This document shows, in pieces, positions 15,893 to 24,055 of a stretch of 64,000 nt of DNA. The position numbers and the translations under genes were made by a program. The stretch lies in NCBI GenBank assembly GCA_905210085.1, contig CAJLVJ010000002.1, forward strand, positions 1 through 64,000, written 5' to 3'. The DNA comes from an uncultured Collinsella sp. (GTDB lineage Bacteria; Actinomycetota; Coriobacteriia; Coriobacteriales; Coriobacteriaceae). Under the pieces are notes generated by a model. The model was given only the letters and a program-made list of their open reading frames with translations. It did no database searches and was not told the origin of the DNA. How positions within the stretch are numbered: position 1 is the first letter of the stretch; every line of letters begins with the position of its first letter.

Positions 15893-15973
15893 ACATTTGG
15901 GACATGTCTAGAAATCTACTTTTTGCTGCAAAGTGCGGAAAGGTGGATTTTAAGGCATGTTCCAAACATCTAC
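15889..15973. repeat. imperfect palindrome between HAD gene and Fur-family gene
   Basis: GTAGACATTTGGGACATGTC (from 15889, arm to ~15922) pairs imperfectly with 15939-15973 (AAAGGTGGATTTT...CATCTAC). It lies between convergent genes and could terminate both. Confidence 0.65.
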
Positions 15974-16350
15974 CGGCAGTCAGGGCAGAGACCCTCGAAG
16001 ATGGTGTAGTGTGACGTGACGTGCCAGCCGATTTGCTCGGACGCCTTGGCGTCGAGCTGGGCATCGAAGGGGAGCGGTACGTCGATGACGCGGCTGCACG
16101 AGGTGCAGATGATATGCGCATGCGGCTCGATCGTGCGATCGAAGCGGCTGCCGCCCGGCGTCTTGATGGAGAGGATCTCGCCGGCGTCGGCCAAGAGATT
16201 GAGATTGCGGTAGACCGTACCGCGGCTGATCTTGTCATCCTGCGCGCGCACGACGTTGTAGATTTCGTCGGCGGTGGGATGGTTATAGCTTTGGCGCACG
16301 GCGTCAAGAACCAGCTTTCGCTGCCTGGTATTCCTTCTTTGCACCGCCAT
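15970..16350 (-). CDS. Fur/PerR-family metal-dependent repressor
   Basis: 126 residues. A winged helix (~1-80: TRQRKLVLDAVRQSYNHPTADEIYNVV, ISRGTVYRNLNLLADAGEI) precedes a dimerisation domain with HAHIICTSCSRVIDVP and GLCPDCR, giving two CxxC pairs for a structural zinc. The family represses peroxide-stress or metal-uptake genes. PerR is the nearest match by length and by YRNLNLLADAGEI, but Fur/Zur cannot be excluded. It is divergent from nothing close; the acylphosphatase gene ends 62 bases upstream of its start on the same strand. Confidence 0.88.
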   Translation of the reverse strand: MAVQRRNTRQRKLVLDAVRQSYNHPTADEIYNVVRAQDDKISRGTVYRNLNLLADAGEILSIKTPGGSRFDRTIEPHAHIICTSCSRVIDVPLPFDAQLDAKASEQIGWHVTSHYTIFEGLCPDCR

Positions 16351-16411
16351 GCGCCTCGCCTCTTTTCTATTAACGGTCGTAGGTAAATGATACCGTATTT
16401 AGCACACAATA

Positions 16412-16822
16412 CTAATAATGAGGAGTGAAACCGTCTTCATTGGCAAGTGGGGCTCGGGCCTGAGCGTCTACGAGGCGAAAACGCGTTCCCATGCGCTCGT
16501 AGGAGGCATGAAGTGCCTCGAGATGAGATAGGATGTCTGCCGGAGCTCCCTGTATCTCCATCTCGACTGAGCCGTCTTCCATGTTACGCACCCAGCCGGT
16601 GAGTGCGCGTGCCTGCGCGAGGTTGGTGTTGGTAAAGCGAAAACCAACGCCTTGGACTTGCCCCGCCCAGCGCAGGAAATAGCGCAGGGGAGTGTCTTGA
16701 GTGGCCTCGTCGCTTGCGAGCACGGTAAGCCTGCGGCGCAGCTCGAGCTCGACGTTTGACGGTTTTTGAGGCTCTCGACTGCCGCCGGTGACGCTGGAGA
16801 AGAACGTATCGAAGAAGCCCAT
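16412..16822 (-). CDS. acylphosphatase with N-terminal extension
   Basis: 136 residues. The acylphosphatase fold is seen in RWAGQVQGVGFRFTNTNLAQ (catalytic Arg in GFRF) and GWVRNMEDGSVEMEIQG (catalytic Asn in RNMEDG). It hydrolyses acyl phosphates. About 45 residues precede the ~90-residue domain, starting MGFFDTFFSS; ATG 16822 comes two bases after the stop of the upstream oxidoreductase gene, so the two are translationally linked. Confidence 0.88.
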   Translation of the reverse strand: MGFFDTFFSSVTGGSREPQKPSNVELELRRRLTVLASDEATQDTPLRYFLRWAGQVQGVGFRFTNTNLAQARALTGWVRNMEDGSVEMEIQGAPADILSHLEALHASYERMGTRFRLVDAQARAPLANEDGFTPHY

Positions 16823-16824
16823 CG

Positions 16825-17931
16825 CTAGGCCTGCTTGCCTGCGTCGGCCGGGAAGATAATGCCGGCCTGCTGGCGCACGGCATCCATGATGCGCAGTGAG
16901 ACGAGCGTGACATCGCGGTAGTGGCCAAGCTCGTGGCGTCCCGCCGGGGTCTCCCAAATCTCTTCCCTAACGTTATCGATGCCGCCGATGGCGGTGATAA
17001 AGTCTGTGAGTTCGTATTCCATAGTGTTGCTCGATTTGGGCAGGTCGAGAACGAGGCTGTTGTCGCCCTGTTCGCGCGGTGCCTCGGTCGCCGAGCCGCG
17101 TACGACATCGCCGCGATAGTCGATGCGGACGTTGCGGGGCGTGGACAGATGGTCGATCTGGATAGTGCCACGCTCGCCTTCGATCTGCGAGGGCAACAGG
17201 TCATTCGTAATTTTGGAGTGCGCGAGCTCGACGGAGATACGGCCACCACCGTAGCTGGCGAGGATGGAACCGCAGCCATCGATGGGGCCGTGCGTGAGCT
17301 GTCGCGTGGTGGGGTCGAGCAGAGTAGCCATGCTCGTAAGGCCGGAGGGCATGCCGAAAATCTCGACCATGGGCTCGACGGTGTAGACGCCAATATCCAT
17401 GAGGGAACCCGATGCCATATTGCAGTCGAAGATATTGGTGGCGCGTCCCGCGAGAATCTCGTTGTAGCGCGAGGAATATTTGCCAAAGCGCAATGAGGCG
17501 CGGCGGATGGGCGCAATCTCACCCAGGGCGTCCTCGATGGCGTGGAAAGCGGGGTCATGGAGCGGGCGCATGGCCTCGAGGGCTACGACGCCCGCCGCCT
17601 CGGCTGCGCGAAAGACCTCGAGCGCCTGCGCCTCGGTGGCGCAGAAGGGCTTCTCGACGATGACGTGCTTGCCACCGGCGATGCAGGCAAGGGCCTGCTC
17701 GTAGTGAAGTGCGTTGGGGCTGCCGATATAGACGGCGTCGACGTCGGCAGCGGACGCAAGCTCGTCAAGTGCGGTGAAGTTACGCTCGCCGCCGTGCTTA
17801 GCGGTGAAGGCGGTGCCGCGATCTGCGTCGCGCGAGAGCGTGCCCACAAACGCGGCTTGGTCGTTGGCGTTGACGACCTGGATAAAGTCGTCGGTGATCA
17901 TGGATGTGCCGATGGTCGCGATGCGCAGCAT
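16825..17931 (-). CDS. Gfo/Idh/MocA-family NAD(P)-dependent oxidoreductase
   Basis: 368 residues. The N-terminal Rossmann fold starts MLRIATIGTSMITDDF; HVIVEKPFCAT is the EKP motif that carries the catalytic lysine; GGSLMDIG-type SGSLMDIGVYTVEP follows in the C-terminal domain. Members oxidise or reduce sugars and inositols; the substrate here is unknown. ATG 17931 has AAGGGGG just upstream; the longer open frame to 18234 is an overprint of the RNase HI gene. The acylphosphatase gene follows two bases after its stop. Confidence 0.9.
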   Translation of the reverse strand: MLRIATIGTSMITDDFIQVVNANDQAAFVGTLSRDADRGTAFTAKHGGERNFTALDELASAADVDAVYIGSPNALHYEQALACIAGGKHVIVEKPFCATEAQALEVFRAAEAAGVVALEAMRPLHDPAFHAIEDALGEIAPIRRASLRFGKYSSRYNEILAGRATNIFDCNMASGSLMDIGVYTVEPMVEIFGMPSGLTSMATLLDPTTRQLTHGPIDGCGSILASYGGGRISVELAHSKITNDLLPSQIEGERGTIQIDHLSTPRNVRIDYRGDVVRGSATEAPREQGDNSLVLDLPKSSNTMEYELTDFITAIGGIDNVREEIWETPAGRHELGHYRDVTLVSLRIMDAVRQQAGIIFPADAGKQA

Positions 17932-18004
17932 ACGTCCCCCTTGCGTTGTTTGGTCTACAGGATGAGTGTAGCGCGTGGGGATATAAAGCTGCGCGAAAAT
18001 GCTA

Positions 18005-18490
18005 TTACAGGTCGTTCTCGTTAAAGCCGGTGTCGATATCGAGGTTGGCTCCGTCGGCCGCGGTGGTGGCGAGCTCGTCGCAGCGCTCATTGAGCTCATG
18101 GCCGGCGTGACCCTTAACCCAGATGAACTCCACTTTGTGCTTGCTCTTTGCGGTGAGCAGACGCTCCCACAGATCGCGGTTCTTGACAGGCTGCTTGTTG
18201 GCGGTCTTCCAGCCGCGTTTTTTCCATCCGTCAATCCAGTGCTTGTTGAAGGCGTTGACGACGTACTGCGAATCGGAATGGACTTCGACGTCGCAGGGGC
18301 GGTTGAGCGCCTCGAGTGCCACGATGACCGCCATGAGCTCCATGCGGTTGTTGGTGGTCTTGGCGTAGCCGCGCGAAAGCTCGGAGGTGAAGGTCTTGCC
18401 GGCGGGGTTGGTGTATTTGAGCACGGCGCCGTAGCCGCCGCGTCCCGGATTTGATCGGGCCGAGCCGTCGGTATAGATGATGACCTTCAC
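18005..18490 (-). CDS. rnhA: ribonuclease HI
   Basis: 161 residues. It cleaves RNA in RNA-DNA hybrids. Catalytic acids are visible: Asp in IYTDGSARSNPGRGGYG, Glu in NRMELMAVIVALE, Asp in VHSDSQYVVNAFN and Asp near the end in NERCDELA. The basic handle HWIDGWKKRGWKTANKQPVKN is present. GTG 18490 was chosen because AAAGGA precedes it by five to seven bases; the overlapping ATG is out of frame. Confidence 0.95.
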   Translation of the reverse strand: MKVIIYTDGSARSNPGRGGYGAVLKYTNPAGKTFTSELSRGYAKTTNNRMELMAVIVALEALNRPCDVEVHSDSQYVVNAFNKHWIDGWKKRGWKTANKQPVKNRDLWERLLTAKSKHKVEFIWVKGHAGHELNERCDELATTAADGANLDIDTGFNENDL

Positions 18491-18553
18491 ATGGTTCCTT
18501 TCGTTGGGTACGTTTCGTGTGAGTGACCATTGTAGCGCCATGCCCGCCGGGGG

Positions 18554-19492
18554 CTAGCAATCTACGATTTCTACCCCGTCTTCCGACAGTTGGTTGGCAT
18601 GGATGATGCGGTTGAGCTCGTCGAGGTATTGCTGCAAGAGGGGAGAGGGCTTGCGGTCGTCATGCATGATGTAGCCCACATGCATCGTCGGGGCGTCTGC
18701 CAGGGGGATCGAGGCCATGCCCCACTGCATTTCGCTGGAGAGTACGCCGGTCGACAGCGCATAGCCGTTCGAGGTGATAAGCAGGTTGGTGAGCGTCCCG
18801 CGGTCGGATACGCGGATATTGCGGTTGCAGGGAATATAGCTAAACGGTTCCTCGGCGTAATAGAAGGAGTTCGAGGTGCCTTGCTCAAAGCTGTAGCGCG
18901 TATAGGGCGTGAGGTCGGCAAGGGACAGCTGCGAACGGCGTGCGAGCGGGTGGCGTTCGCTGACGAACACGTGGACTTTTGCATCAAAGAGGGGATGAAA
19001 GCTCGCTCGGGCATCGGTAAAGGCCTTCTGCAAGACACGGGTATTAAAGTCATCCAGATAGAGGATGCCGATATCGCTGCGAAACGCGCGCACGTCGTCG
19101 ATGATCTGCGCTGTGGTGGTCTCGCGCATGATGAACTCGAACTTGCTATCGCGGCAGCGCTCGACCACGTTGACAAAGGCCTCGACCGAAAAGGCGTAGT
19201 GCTGGGCGGAAATGGCGAGGCGGGCTTGCGGGGTGCCGCCGTCCTCGTAGCGGGCCTCGAGCATGTCGGCCTGCTCTACGACCTGGCGTGCATAACCCAA
19301 AAGCTCGGTGCCGTCGTTGGTGAGTGCAACACCGCGGCTGGAGCGCGTAAAGATTTCGATATGAAGTTCCTGCTCCAGGCTTTTGACGGCATTGGAGATA
19401 TTGGACTGCGCCGTATAGAGGCGCTGGGCTGCGGCGTTGATCGAACCGGACTCTGCCACGGCGATCAAAAAGCGAAGCTGCTGTAGGGTCAT
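18554..19492 (-). CDS. LysR-family transcriptional regulator
   Basis: 312 residues. An N-terminal winged helix (~1-60: LRFLIAVAESGSINAAAQRL, SNISNAVKSLEQEL, FTRSSRGVALTNDG) is followed by a LysR substrate-binding domain (~90-300). It is transcribed away from metY, 273 bases apart, the classic arrangement for a LysR protein controlling its neighbour. The ligand might be a sulfur metabolite such as O-acetylhomoserine or O-acetylserine; that is inference from position. Confidence 0.88.
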   Translation of the reverse strand: MTLQQLRFLIAVAESGSINAAAQRLYTAQSNISNAVKSLEQELHIEIFTRSSRGVALTNDGTELLGYARQVVEQADMLEARYEDGGTPQARLAISAQHYAFSVEAFVNVVERCRDSKFEFIMRETTTAQIIDDVRAFRSDIGILYLDDFNTRVLQKAFTDARASFHPLFDAKVHVFVSERHPLARRSQLSLADLTPYTRYSFEQGTSNSFYYAEEPFSYIPCNRNIRVSDRGTLTNLLITSNGYALSTGVLSSEMQWGMASIPLADAPTMHVGYIMHDDRKPSPLLQQYLDELNRIIHANQLSEDGVEIVDC

Positions 19493-19612
19493 CGGCGCCC
19501 GTCCTTTCGAGTGTTATCTATAAAACCGATAACAAGTTAGCGCTTTTAAGTGATTGACCGAGGGAAACAATGCTCGTACTATTCAAAACACACAAAGGAG
19601 GTAGGTAATTAA

Positions 19613-19700
19613 GCCGACCACGGAACCGGGATGCGAAAGGAGGCCCGCATATGAACTGCTTACCAAGACGAATGCCGGGCTCCTGTTTGCGCCCGTCGGC
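19613..19700 (+). promoter_or_regulatory. structured 5' leader of metY
   Basis: Outer stem GCCGAC (19613-19618) pairs with GTCGGC (19695-19700). An inner stem pairs GGAGGCCCGCAT (19639-19650) with ATGCCGGGCTCC (19672-19683) with one bulge on each side. The inner stem holds the Shine-Dalgarno of the short ORF at 19651, and that ORF's start codon lies in the loop. Translation of the short ORF would open the fold. I could not match it to a known riboswitch class. Confidence 0.5.
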
Positions 19701-19704
19701 GTGA
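19651..19704 (+). CDS. putative leader peptide with two cysteines (17 aa)
   Basis: ATG 19651 follows AAAGGAGG by seven bases, a stronger site than many genes here have. The product reads MNCLPRRMPGSCLRPSA, with Cys at positions 3 and 12 and two Met. It ends 62 bases before metY, a gene for sulfur amino-acid synthesis. Cysteine-containing leader peptides control sulfur-assimilation genes in mycobacteria by attenuation, so ribosome stalling at Cys codons may regulate metY. A second overlapping micro-ORF (ATG 19631, seven codons) ends on the start of this one. Confidence 0.45.
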   Translation: MNCLPRRMPGSCLRPSA

Positions 19705-19765
19705 TCAGGAGACAGCCACTTACTTCTCTTACTCTTATTACTTTTGTTCGATCAAGGAGATCATC

Positions 19766-21076
19766 ATGAGCCAGTTTATCAACAACCCCGAGCACACCTT
19801 TGGTTTCGATACCCTGCAGCTGCACGTTGGCCAGGAGAGCGCCGATCCTGCATCCGACTCCCGCGCCGTGCCTATCTACCAGACCACGAGCTATGTGTTC
19901 CGCAACTCCCAGCACGCCGCCGACCGCTTTGGTCTTGCCGACGCCGGTAACATCTACGGCCGTCTGACCAACTCCACCCAGGGCGTCTTCGAGGACCGTA
20001 TCGCCGCCCTCGAGGGTGGCGTGGCAGGTCTTGCCGTCGCCTCCGGCGCTGCTGCCATCACCTATACCCTGCAGGCTCTTGCCCAGGCCGGTGACCACGT
20101 GGTGGCTCAGAAGACCATCTACGGTGGCTCCTACAACCTGCTGGAGCATACGCTCTCCCAGTTTGGCGTCGAGACCACGTTTGTCGATGCCCATAACCTG
20201 GAAGAGGTCGAGGGTGCCATCAGGGACAACACCACGGTCATCTATCTCGAGACGCTCGGCAACCCCAACTCCGACATCCCCAACATCGACGCCATCTCCG
20301 AGATCGCCAAGAAGCACGGTCTGCCGGTTGTCGTCGACAACACCTTCGGCACCCCGTATCTGTTCCGTCCGCTGGAGCATGGTGCCAACATCGTCGTCCA
20401 CTCCGCAACCAAGTTCATCGGCGGCCACGGCACCTCGCTGGGCGGTGTGATCGTCGACGGTGGTAATTTCGATTGGAAGGCGAGCGGAAAGTACGCCCAG
20501 ATCGCTGAGCCCAACCCCTCCTACCACGGTGTCTCGTTTGCCGAGGCTGCCGGTCCCGCCGCCTTCGCAACCTATGTCCGCGCTATCCTGCTGCGTGACG
20601 AGGGCGCCTGCATCAGCCCGTTCAACGCCTGGGTCCTGCTCCAGGGCACCGAGACTCTGTCGCTGCGCGTTGACCGTCATGTCGAGAACACCAAGAAGGT
20701 CGTTGAGTTCCTGGCTGGTGACAGCCACGTCGCCAAGGTGAACCACCCGAGCCTGCCTGAGCACCCCGATCACGAGCTCTATCAGAAGTACTTCCCCCGT
20801 GGCGGTGCCTCGATCTTTACCTTTGAGATTAAGGGTGGCCAGGAGGCAGCTTGGAAGTTCATCGATCATCTGCAGGTGTTCTCGCTGCTCGCCAACGTGG
20901 CCGACGTCAAGTCGCTCGTCGTGCACCCGGCTACCACCACGCACTCCCAGCTCTCTGCCGAGGAGCTCGCCGAGCAGAACATCACGCCCTCCACGATCCG
21001 TCTTTCCATCGGTACCGAAAACGCCGAGGATATCATCTGGGATCTGAAGCAGGCCTTCGCCGCGCTGGACGAGTAA
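19766..21076 (+). CDS. metY: O-acetylhomoserine sulfhydrylase (aminocarboxypropyltransferase)
   Basis: 436 residues, the normal size for MetY and longer than MetB/MetC. It makes homocysteine from O-acetylhomoserine and sulfide with PLP. Features: TLQLHVGQE, PIYQTTSYVF near the N-terminus, IYGRLTNSTQGVFEDR, VVDNTFGTPYLFRP, and the PLP-lysine motif VVHSATKFIGGHGTSLGG. ATG 19766 has AAGGAG upstream. Divergent LysR gene and structured leader suggest control by sulfur status. Confidence 0.94.
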   Translation: MSQFINNPEHTFGFDTLQLHVGQESADPASDSRAVPIYQTTSYVFRNSQHAADRFGLADAGNIYGRLTNSTQGVFEDRIAALEGGVAGLAVASGAAAITYTLQALAQAGDHVVAQKTIYGGSYNLLEHTLSQFGVETTFVDAHNLEEVEGAIRDNTTVIYLETLGNPNSDIPNIDAISEIAKKHGLPVVVDNTFGTPYLFRPLEHGANIVVHSATKFIGGHGTSLGGVIVDGGNFDWKASGKYAQIAEPNPSYHGVSFAEAAGPAAFATYVRAILLRDEGACISPFNAWVLLQGTETLSLRVDRHVENTKKVVEFLAGDSHVAKVNHPSLPEHPDHELYQKYFPRGGASIFTFEIKGGQEAAWKFIDHLQVFSLLANVADVKSLVVHPATTTHSQLSAEELAEQNITPSTIRLSIGTENAEDIIWDLKQAFAALDE

Positions 21077-21136
21077 GGCGACTTGTGCAAGGACCCCTTG
21101 CGACTCGATAGGTATAACTGCATAAAATGCCTGCTC

Positions 21137-21178
21137 AAGGCGCCTGTGCGAACAATGGTTGCACAGGTGCCTTTTTTG
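21137..21178 (+). terminator. terminator after metY
   Basis: AGGCGCCTGTGC and GCACAGGTGCCT form a stem around GAACAATGGTT, followed by TTTTTTG. It ends the metY transcript. The remaining bases up to 21388 hold only a plausible promoter region for the next gene. Confidence 0.88.
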
Positions 21179-21388
21179 CATAGAGAGGGTGCAAAAACAG
21201 GGTTTTTGGCACGCTTTATGCATTCGAGTTGTGGAAAACTCCTGTTAAGAGGATGTGAGTTTTACGCAATTGACGTGCGCCTTTTGAGTAAAACCGCAGG
21301 TCGCGATTTGCTCGGGGTACTATGCAGCGCGATCGAATCACACGCAGCTCAAACGCAGCAAAAACACACTACGGAGGTTTCCAGCTAC

Positions 21389-22165
21389 ATGAGGATCGAT
21401 TCACGAAAACCGAAAGCCGCCGCCCTTTCCGCCGCTCTGACCGTGGCACTTTTGGCGGGCGCCGGCGCAACTGATGCCCTCGCGGCAACACTATCCGATA
21501 CGGTCGGATCTACGCCGTCCGAGGCGACGCTGGTGCAGCCCGTCGACTACCGCGGCGATGGTTATGGCTCTATGCAGGAGTGGAATGCCTCGATGGGGGC
21601 AAAGCGCGACTCCCTGGAGATGCGCGCTCAGATCATTATGAATATGTATGGCGACTATGCTACCGATGACGAGCGCGCTGTGCTGCAGGGTTGCATCGAC
21701 GGTGCGGGTAGCCTGTTGACGATGGGGGAGGTCGACGCCAAGTCGACCGAGCTCGACGAGCTTCGCTCCACGCTTGAGGATGCCAAGCGCGAGGCGCTCG
21801 AGGCTGCCGCAGCCGAAGCAGAGGCCGCTGAGGCCGTTCAGGCATCGTATTACAACGCCGGCTCCGGCTCGTCTTACGCGTCTGCTGCGTATTACGCGAA
21901 CGGCTCGGGCCTGACGCGCTCGAGCGGCGTCAATAACTATAACGGCCGCCGCGAGACTTATTACAGCAGCAACGTACTCTACCATCACCGCACGGGCGAA
22001 TGGACGCAGGATTCCGAGGGCTTTTGGCGCGATTCCGATGGCTACTACGTCGTGGCCGCGGGCGATAAGGCCCAAGGCTCCACGTTTACCGGCTCCAAGG
22101 GTGAGTGCAAGGTCTATGACTCCGGCTGCGCTGCCGGAACCACCGACTACTACACTGGCTGGTAA
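21389..22165 (+). CDS. secreted protein with C-terminal 3D/DPBB-like domain
   Basis: 258 residues. A signal peptide (~1-33, AALSAALTVALLAGAGATDALA) precedes a helical, Ala/Glu-rich middle (~100-155, coiled-coil-like). A Tyr/Ser/Gly-rich linker follows, then a C-terminal block with DGYYVVAAGDKAQGSTFTG, CKVYDSGCAAGTTDYYTGW. That block resembles the 3D (three-Asp) double-psi beta-barrel domain seen in RpfB/YabE-type and RlpA-like wall proteins, where the acidic residues act on peptidoglycan. ATG 21389 has GGAGG upstream. A role in cell-wall turnover is inferred. Confidence 0.65.
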   Translation: MRIDSRKPKAAALSAALTVALLAGAGATDALAATLSDTVGSTPSEATLVQPVDYRGDGYGSMQEWNASMGAKRDSLEMRAQIIMNMYGDYATDDERAVLQGCIDGAGSLLTMGEVDAKSTELDELRSTLEDAKREALEAAAAEAEAAEAVQASYYNAGSGSSYASAAYYANGSGLTRSSGVNNYNGRRETYYSSNVLYHHRTGEWTQDSEGFWRDSDGYYVVAAGDKAQGSTFTGSKGECKVYDSGCAAGTTDYYTGW

Positions 22166-22192
22166 TTATTCTGCATCACGGATATTTGGCGG

Positions 22193-22236
22193 ACGGGCGT
22201 CTTTACCGAGCTTTAGGGCAACGTAAGGACGCCCGT
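22193..22236 (+). terminator. hairpin after the 3D-domain gene
   Basis: ACGGGCGTCTTTAC (22193-22206) pairs with GTAAGGACGCCCGT (22223-22236) with one G-U. A short T-poor tail follows. Confidence 0.65.
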
Positions 22237-22351
22237 TCTATGCATGCGCTTGAGCTAACAGAGCGCTTACCGTGGCAGTACGCCGCGCATATGGGCGCGG
22301 GGCACACTAGTTCATGAGAAATAAGGTCTTTCTCGTGGAGGAAGTGGTCTT

Positions 22352-22558
22352 GTGAACGCTCGAGATATTGCCATTGCCGCCGTCGCATTGGTGCTTGGCT
22401 GCCTTGGGCCTACGGCCGCGCTCGTTGCGGGCATGCAGGGGTCTTGTGGGGCTGCCTCTATCGTGGTCAGTGCGTTGGTCGCGGCCGCACTGCTGGGAAG
22501 TGCGGGTGTAGTCCTTTGTCGCGACGATGAGGACCAGGCGTCGGAGTCGCAGCTCTAA
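22352..22558 (+). CDS. small membrane protein, function unknown
   Basis: 68 residues with two hydrophobic stretches (~6-26 and ~34-55) and an acidic tail CRDDEDQASESQL. GTG 22352 follows GGAGG at a rather long spacing. I recognise no family. It stands alone between the 3D-domain gene and the convergent ketopantoate reductase gene; it could be a real small protein or chance. Confidence 0.5.
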   Translation: MNARDIAIAAVALVLGCLGPTAALVAGMQGSCGAASIVVSALVAAALLGSAGVVLCRDDEDQASESQL

Positions 22559-22666
22559 CCGTCGGGACATCGACTACTGGTTATAGATGAAGATGAAAGC
22601 CGCCGTAAAGGGAGTGCTCCTTGTGGCGGCTTTGCTGTTGAGCCTGTTGACGTGGTGAGCCGGGCG

Positions 22667-23581
22667 CTACCAGCTTTTCTCGATATCGCGGATGCGCTGA
22701 TAGAGCCAATCGTTTTGCGGCACTTGGATATCGTGTTTGACGGCCAGGCGGCAAATGGTGCCCGCGAACTCCTCGACTTCGGTTTTTCGTTGCGCGATGC
22801 GGTCCTGCGCCATCGAGGGCATACCGGTGGGGTCGATTCCCTCAATGAGGTGCACCATCTGCGTCAGGTCTGCCTCGGTCAGCTCAATGCCCTCGGCGTT
22901 GGCGACCGCAAGCGTTTCGCGCATGGCAGAAACAAAGCAGCGACGCTGCTCGGAGCCCGGCTCCGTGGCGCTTCCGTAGGTCCCGCCGTAGGCCATGCAC
23001 GTCTGGTTGATGCCGTCGTTGAGCATGAGTTTGGCCCACATGCGGTGCGCAACGTCGCTCTCGACGGTATGGGCGATGCCGCAGCGCGTGTAGAGCTCGT
23101 CGATGGCGGTGACGGTTGCGAGCTCGGTGCCGGCCGCCGCGCCAAAGCGGATTTCGCCCGCATTGGTAAAGGTGAGCTCTCCGTTGAGGAACACGGCGTC
23201 CATGCCCTGGCAAATACCAAGAACGGTATGCTCCCAGCCAAAGCGCTCGGCAATCTTCTGCTCGCTCGTAATGCCGTTACACAGCGAGGCGATGAGCGTA
23301 TTGGGTCCCACGACGCGCTCCATAGTCTTGAGTGCTTGGTTGAGTCCAGTCGTCTTGACCGTGAGAATGACCAGATCGGCGGGCGTTGCCTCACTGGCGC
23401 GGATGGACTTGAGCGCACAGGGCTTGCCGTTGACGGTGAGCGCATCGCCCACGTGACGCTCAAAACGGGCGTCATCCATAACGTATTCGACGGCGTCATT
23501 GCCGAGGGCCGTGGCAATCATGCTGCCGTAGAGCAGGCCGACGCCGCCCTTGCCGATAAAGGCGACCTTGTTGATCTGCAT
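22667..23581 (-). CDS. panE: ketopantoate reductase-type dehydrogenase (ApbA/PanE family)
   Basis: 304 residues. N-terminal Rossmann motif VAFIGKGGVGLLYGSMIA, then VILTVKTTGLNQALKTM and LCNGITSEQKIAERFG. The C-terminal domain carries MWAKLMLNDGINQTCMAYGG, the K..N..N region of ketopantoate reductases, and ends VPQNDWLYQRIRDIEKSW. The enzyme would reduce 2-dehydropantoate to pantoate for CoA synthesis, though the family also includes other 2-keto acid reductases. ATG 23581 has GGGGAG nine bases upstream; ATG 23590 abuts it and is less likely. Confidence 0.82.
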   Translation of the reverse strand: MQINKVAFIGKGGVGLLYGSMIATALGNDAVEYVMDDARFERHVGDALTVNGKPCALKSIRASEATPADLVILTVKTTGLNQALKTMERVVGPNTLIASLCNGITSEQKIAERFGWEHTVLGICQGMDAVFLNGELTFTNAGEIRFGAAAGTELATVTAIDELYTRCGIAHTVESDVAHRMWAKLMLNDGINQTCMAYGGTYGSATEPGSEQRRCFVSAMRETLAVANAEGIELTEADLTQMVHLIEGIDPTGMPSMAQDRIAQRKTEVEEFAGTICRLAVKHDIQVPQNDWLYQRIRDIEKSW

Positions 23582-23697
23582 GTGAATCATCTCCCCACTA
23601 AAAGGCGCCCGCATGAGGGGCGCCTGGTGGATTGTATGCCGCTGGAGCATGTGGCGTGCACAGGAGGCGGAATTTAGAAGAACAAACTCATGGGAAC

Positions 23698-23883
23698 TTA
23701 TGCCGCGGGACAGACCGCAAAAACGCGCGCAGGGTATCCGACGCCATCGCGCACCTTGGGGAAGGTGCAGAAGATGACAGCGCCTGTGGCGGGAAGCTCG
23801 TCCAGATGGTCCATGACCTCGATTTGATAGCGGTCGACCGAGAGGATGTACTGCTCGCCGGGGTAGGGGGTAGGTGTCCTCAC
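23698..23883 (-). pseudogene. C-terminal remnant of a cyclase-family (kynurenine formamidase-like) protein
   Basis: About 60 codons reading VDRYQIEVMDHLDELPATG, then FCTFPKVRDGVGYPARVFAV. This matches the end of cyclase-family metal-dependent hydrolases (pattern VE.L.NLD.LP..G...F...P....G..G.P.R..A). The catalytic HxGTHxD half is missing. The best ribosome-binding site (GGAGGAG near 23900) fits GTG 23893 in another frame, suggesting a frameshift as well as truncation. It is probably a decayed gene whose 5' end was lost where the aldo/keto reductase region begins. Confidence 0.5.
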
Positions 23884-24055
23884 GCGTGGTCACGCTCTCC
23901 TCCTTTCATCGGACTTTTTGCTGATGTTAAAGCGGTGCCGTGACAGCTCGATTTCTGCTGCGTTACGATACGTTCTCGATTGCGATTCCAATGTGTTTCG
24001 GCCGCGTGACCATTGTGTTTCGCCTTGCCGAGCGCTGATGGCGAAGGGAGGGTCC

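Noticed and set aside
16351..16411. PerR/Fur box upstream of the Fur-family gene
   Set aside because: The AT-rich stretch does not form a convincing 7-1-7 or 19-bp inverted repeat.
19600..19765. SAM-I or SAM-IV riboswitch upstream of metY
   Set aside because: The conserved core of these classes could not be found; only a local stem and a short ORF are supported.
19583..21223. 546-codon minus-strand ORF antisense to metY
   Set aside because: Shadow of metY; no conserved motif.
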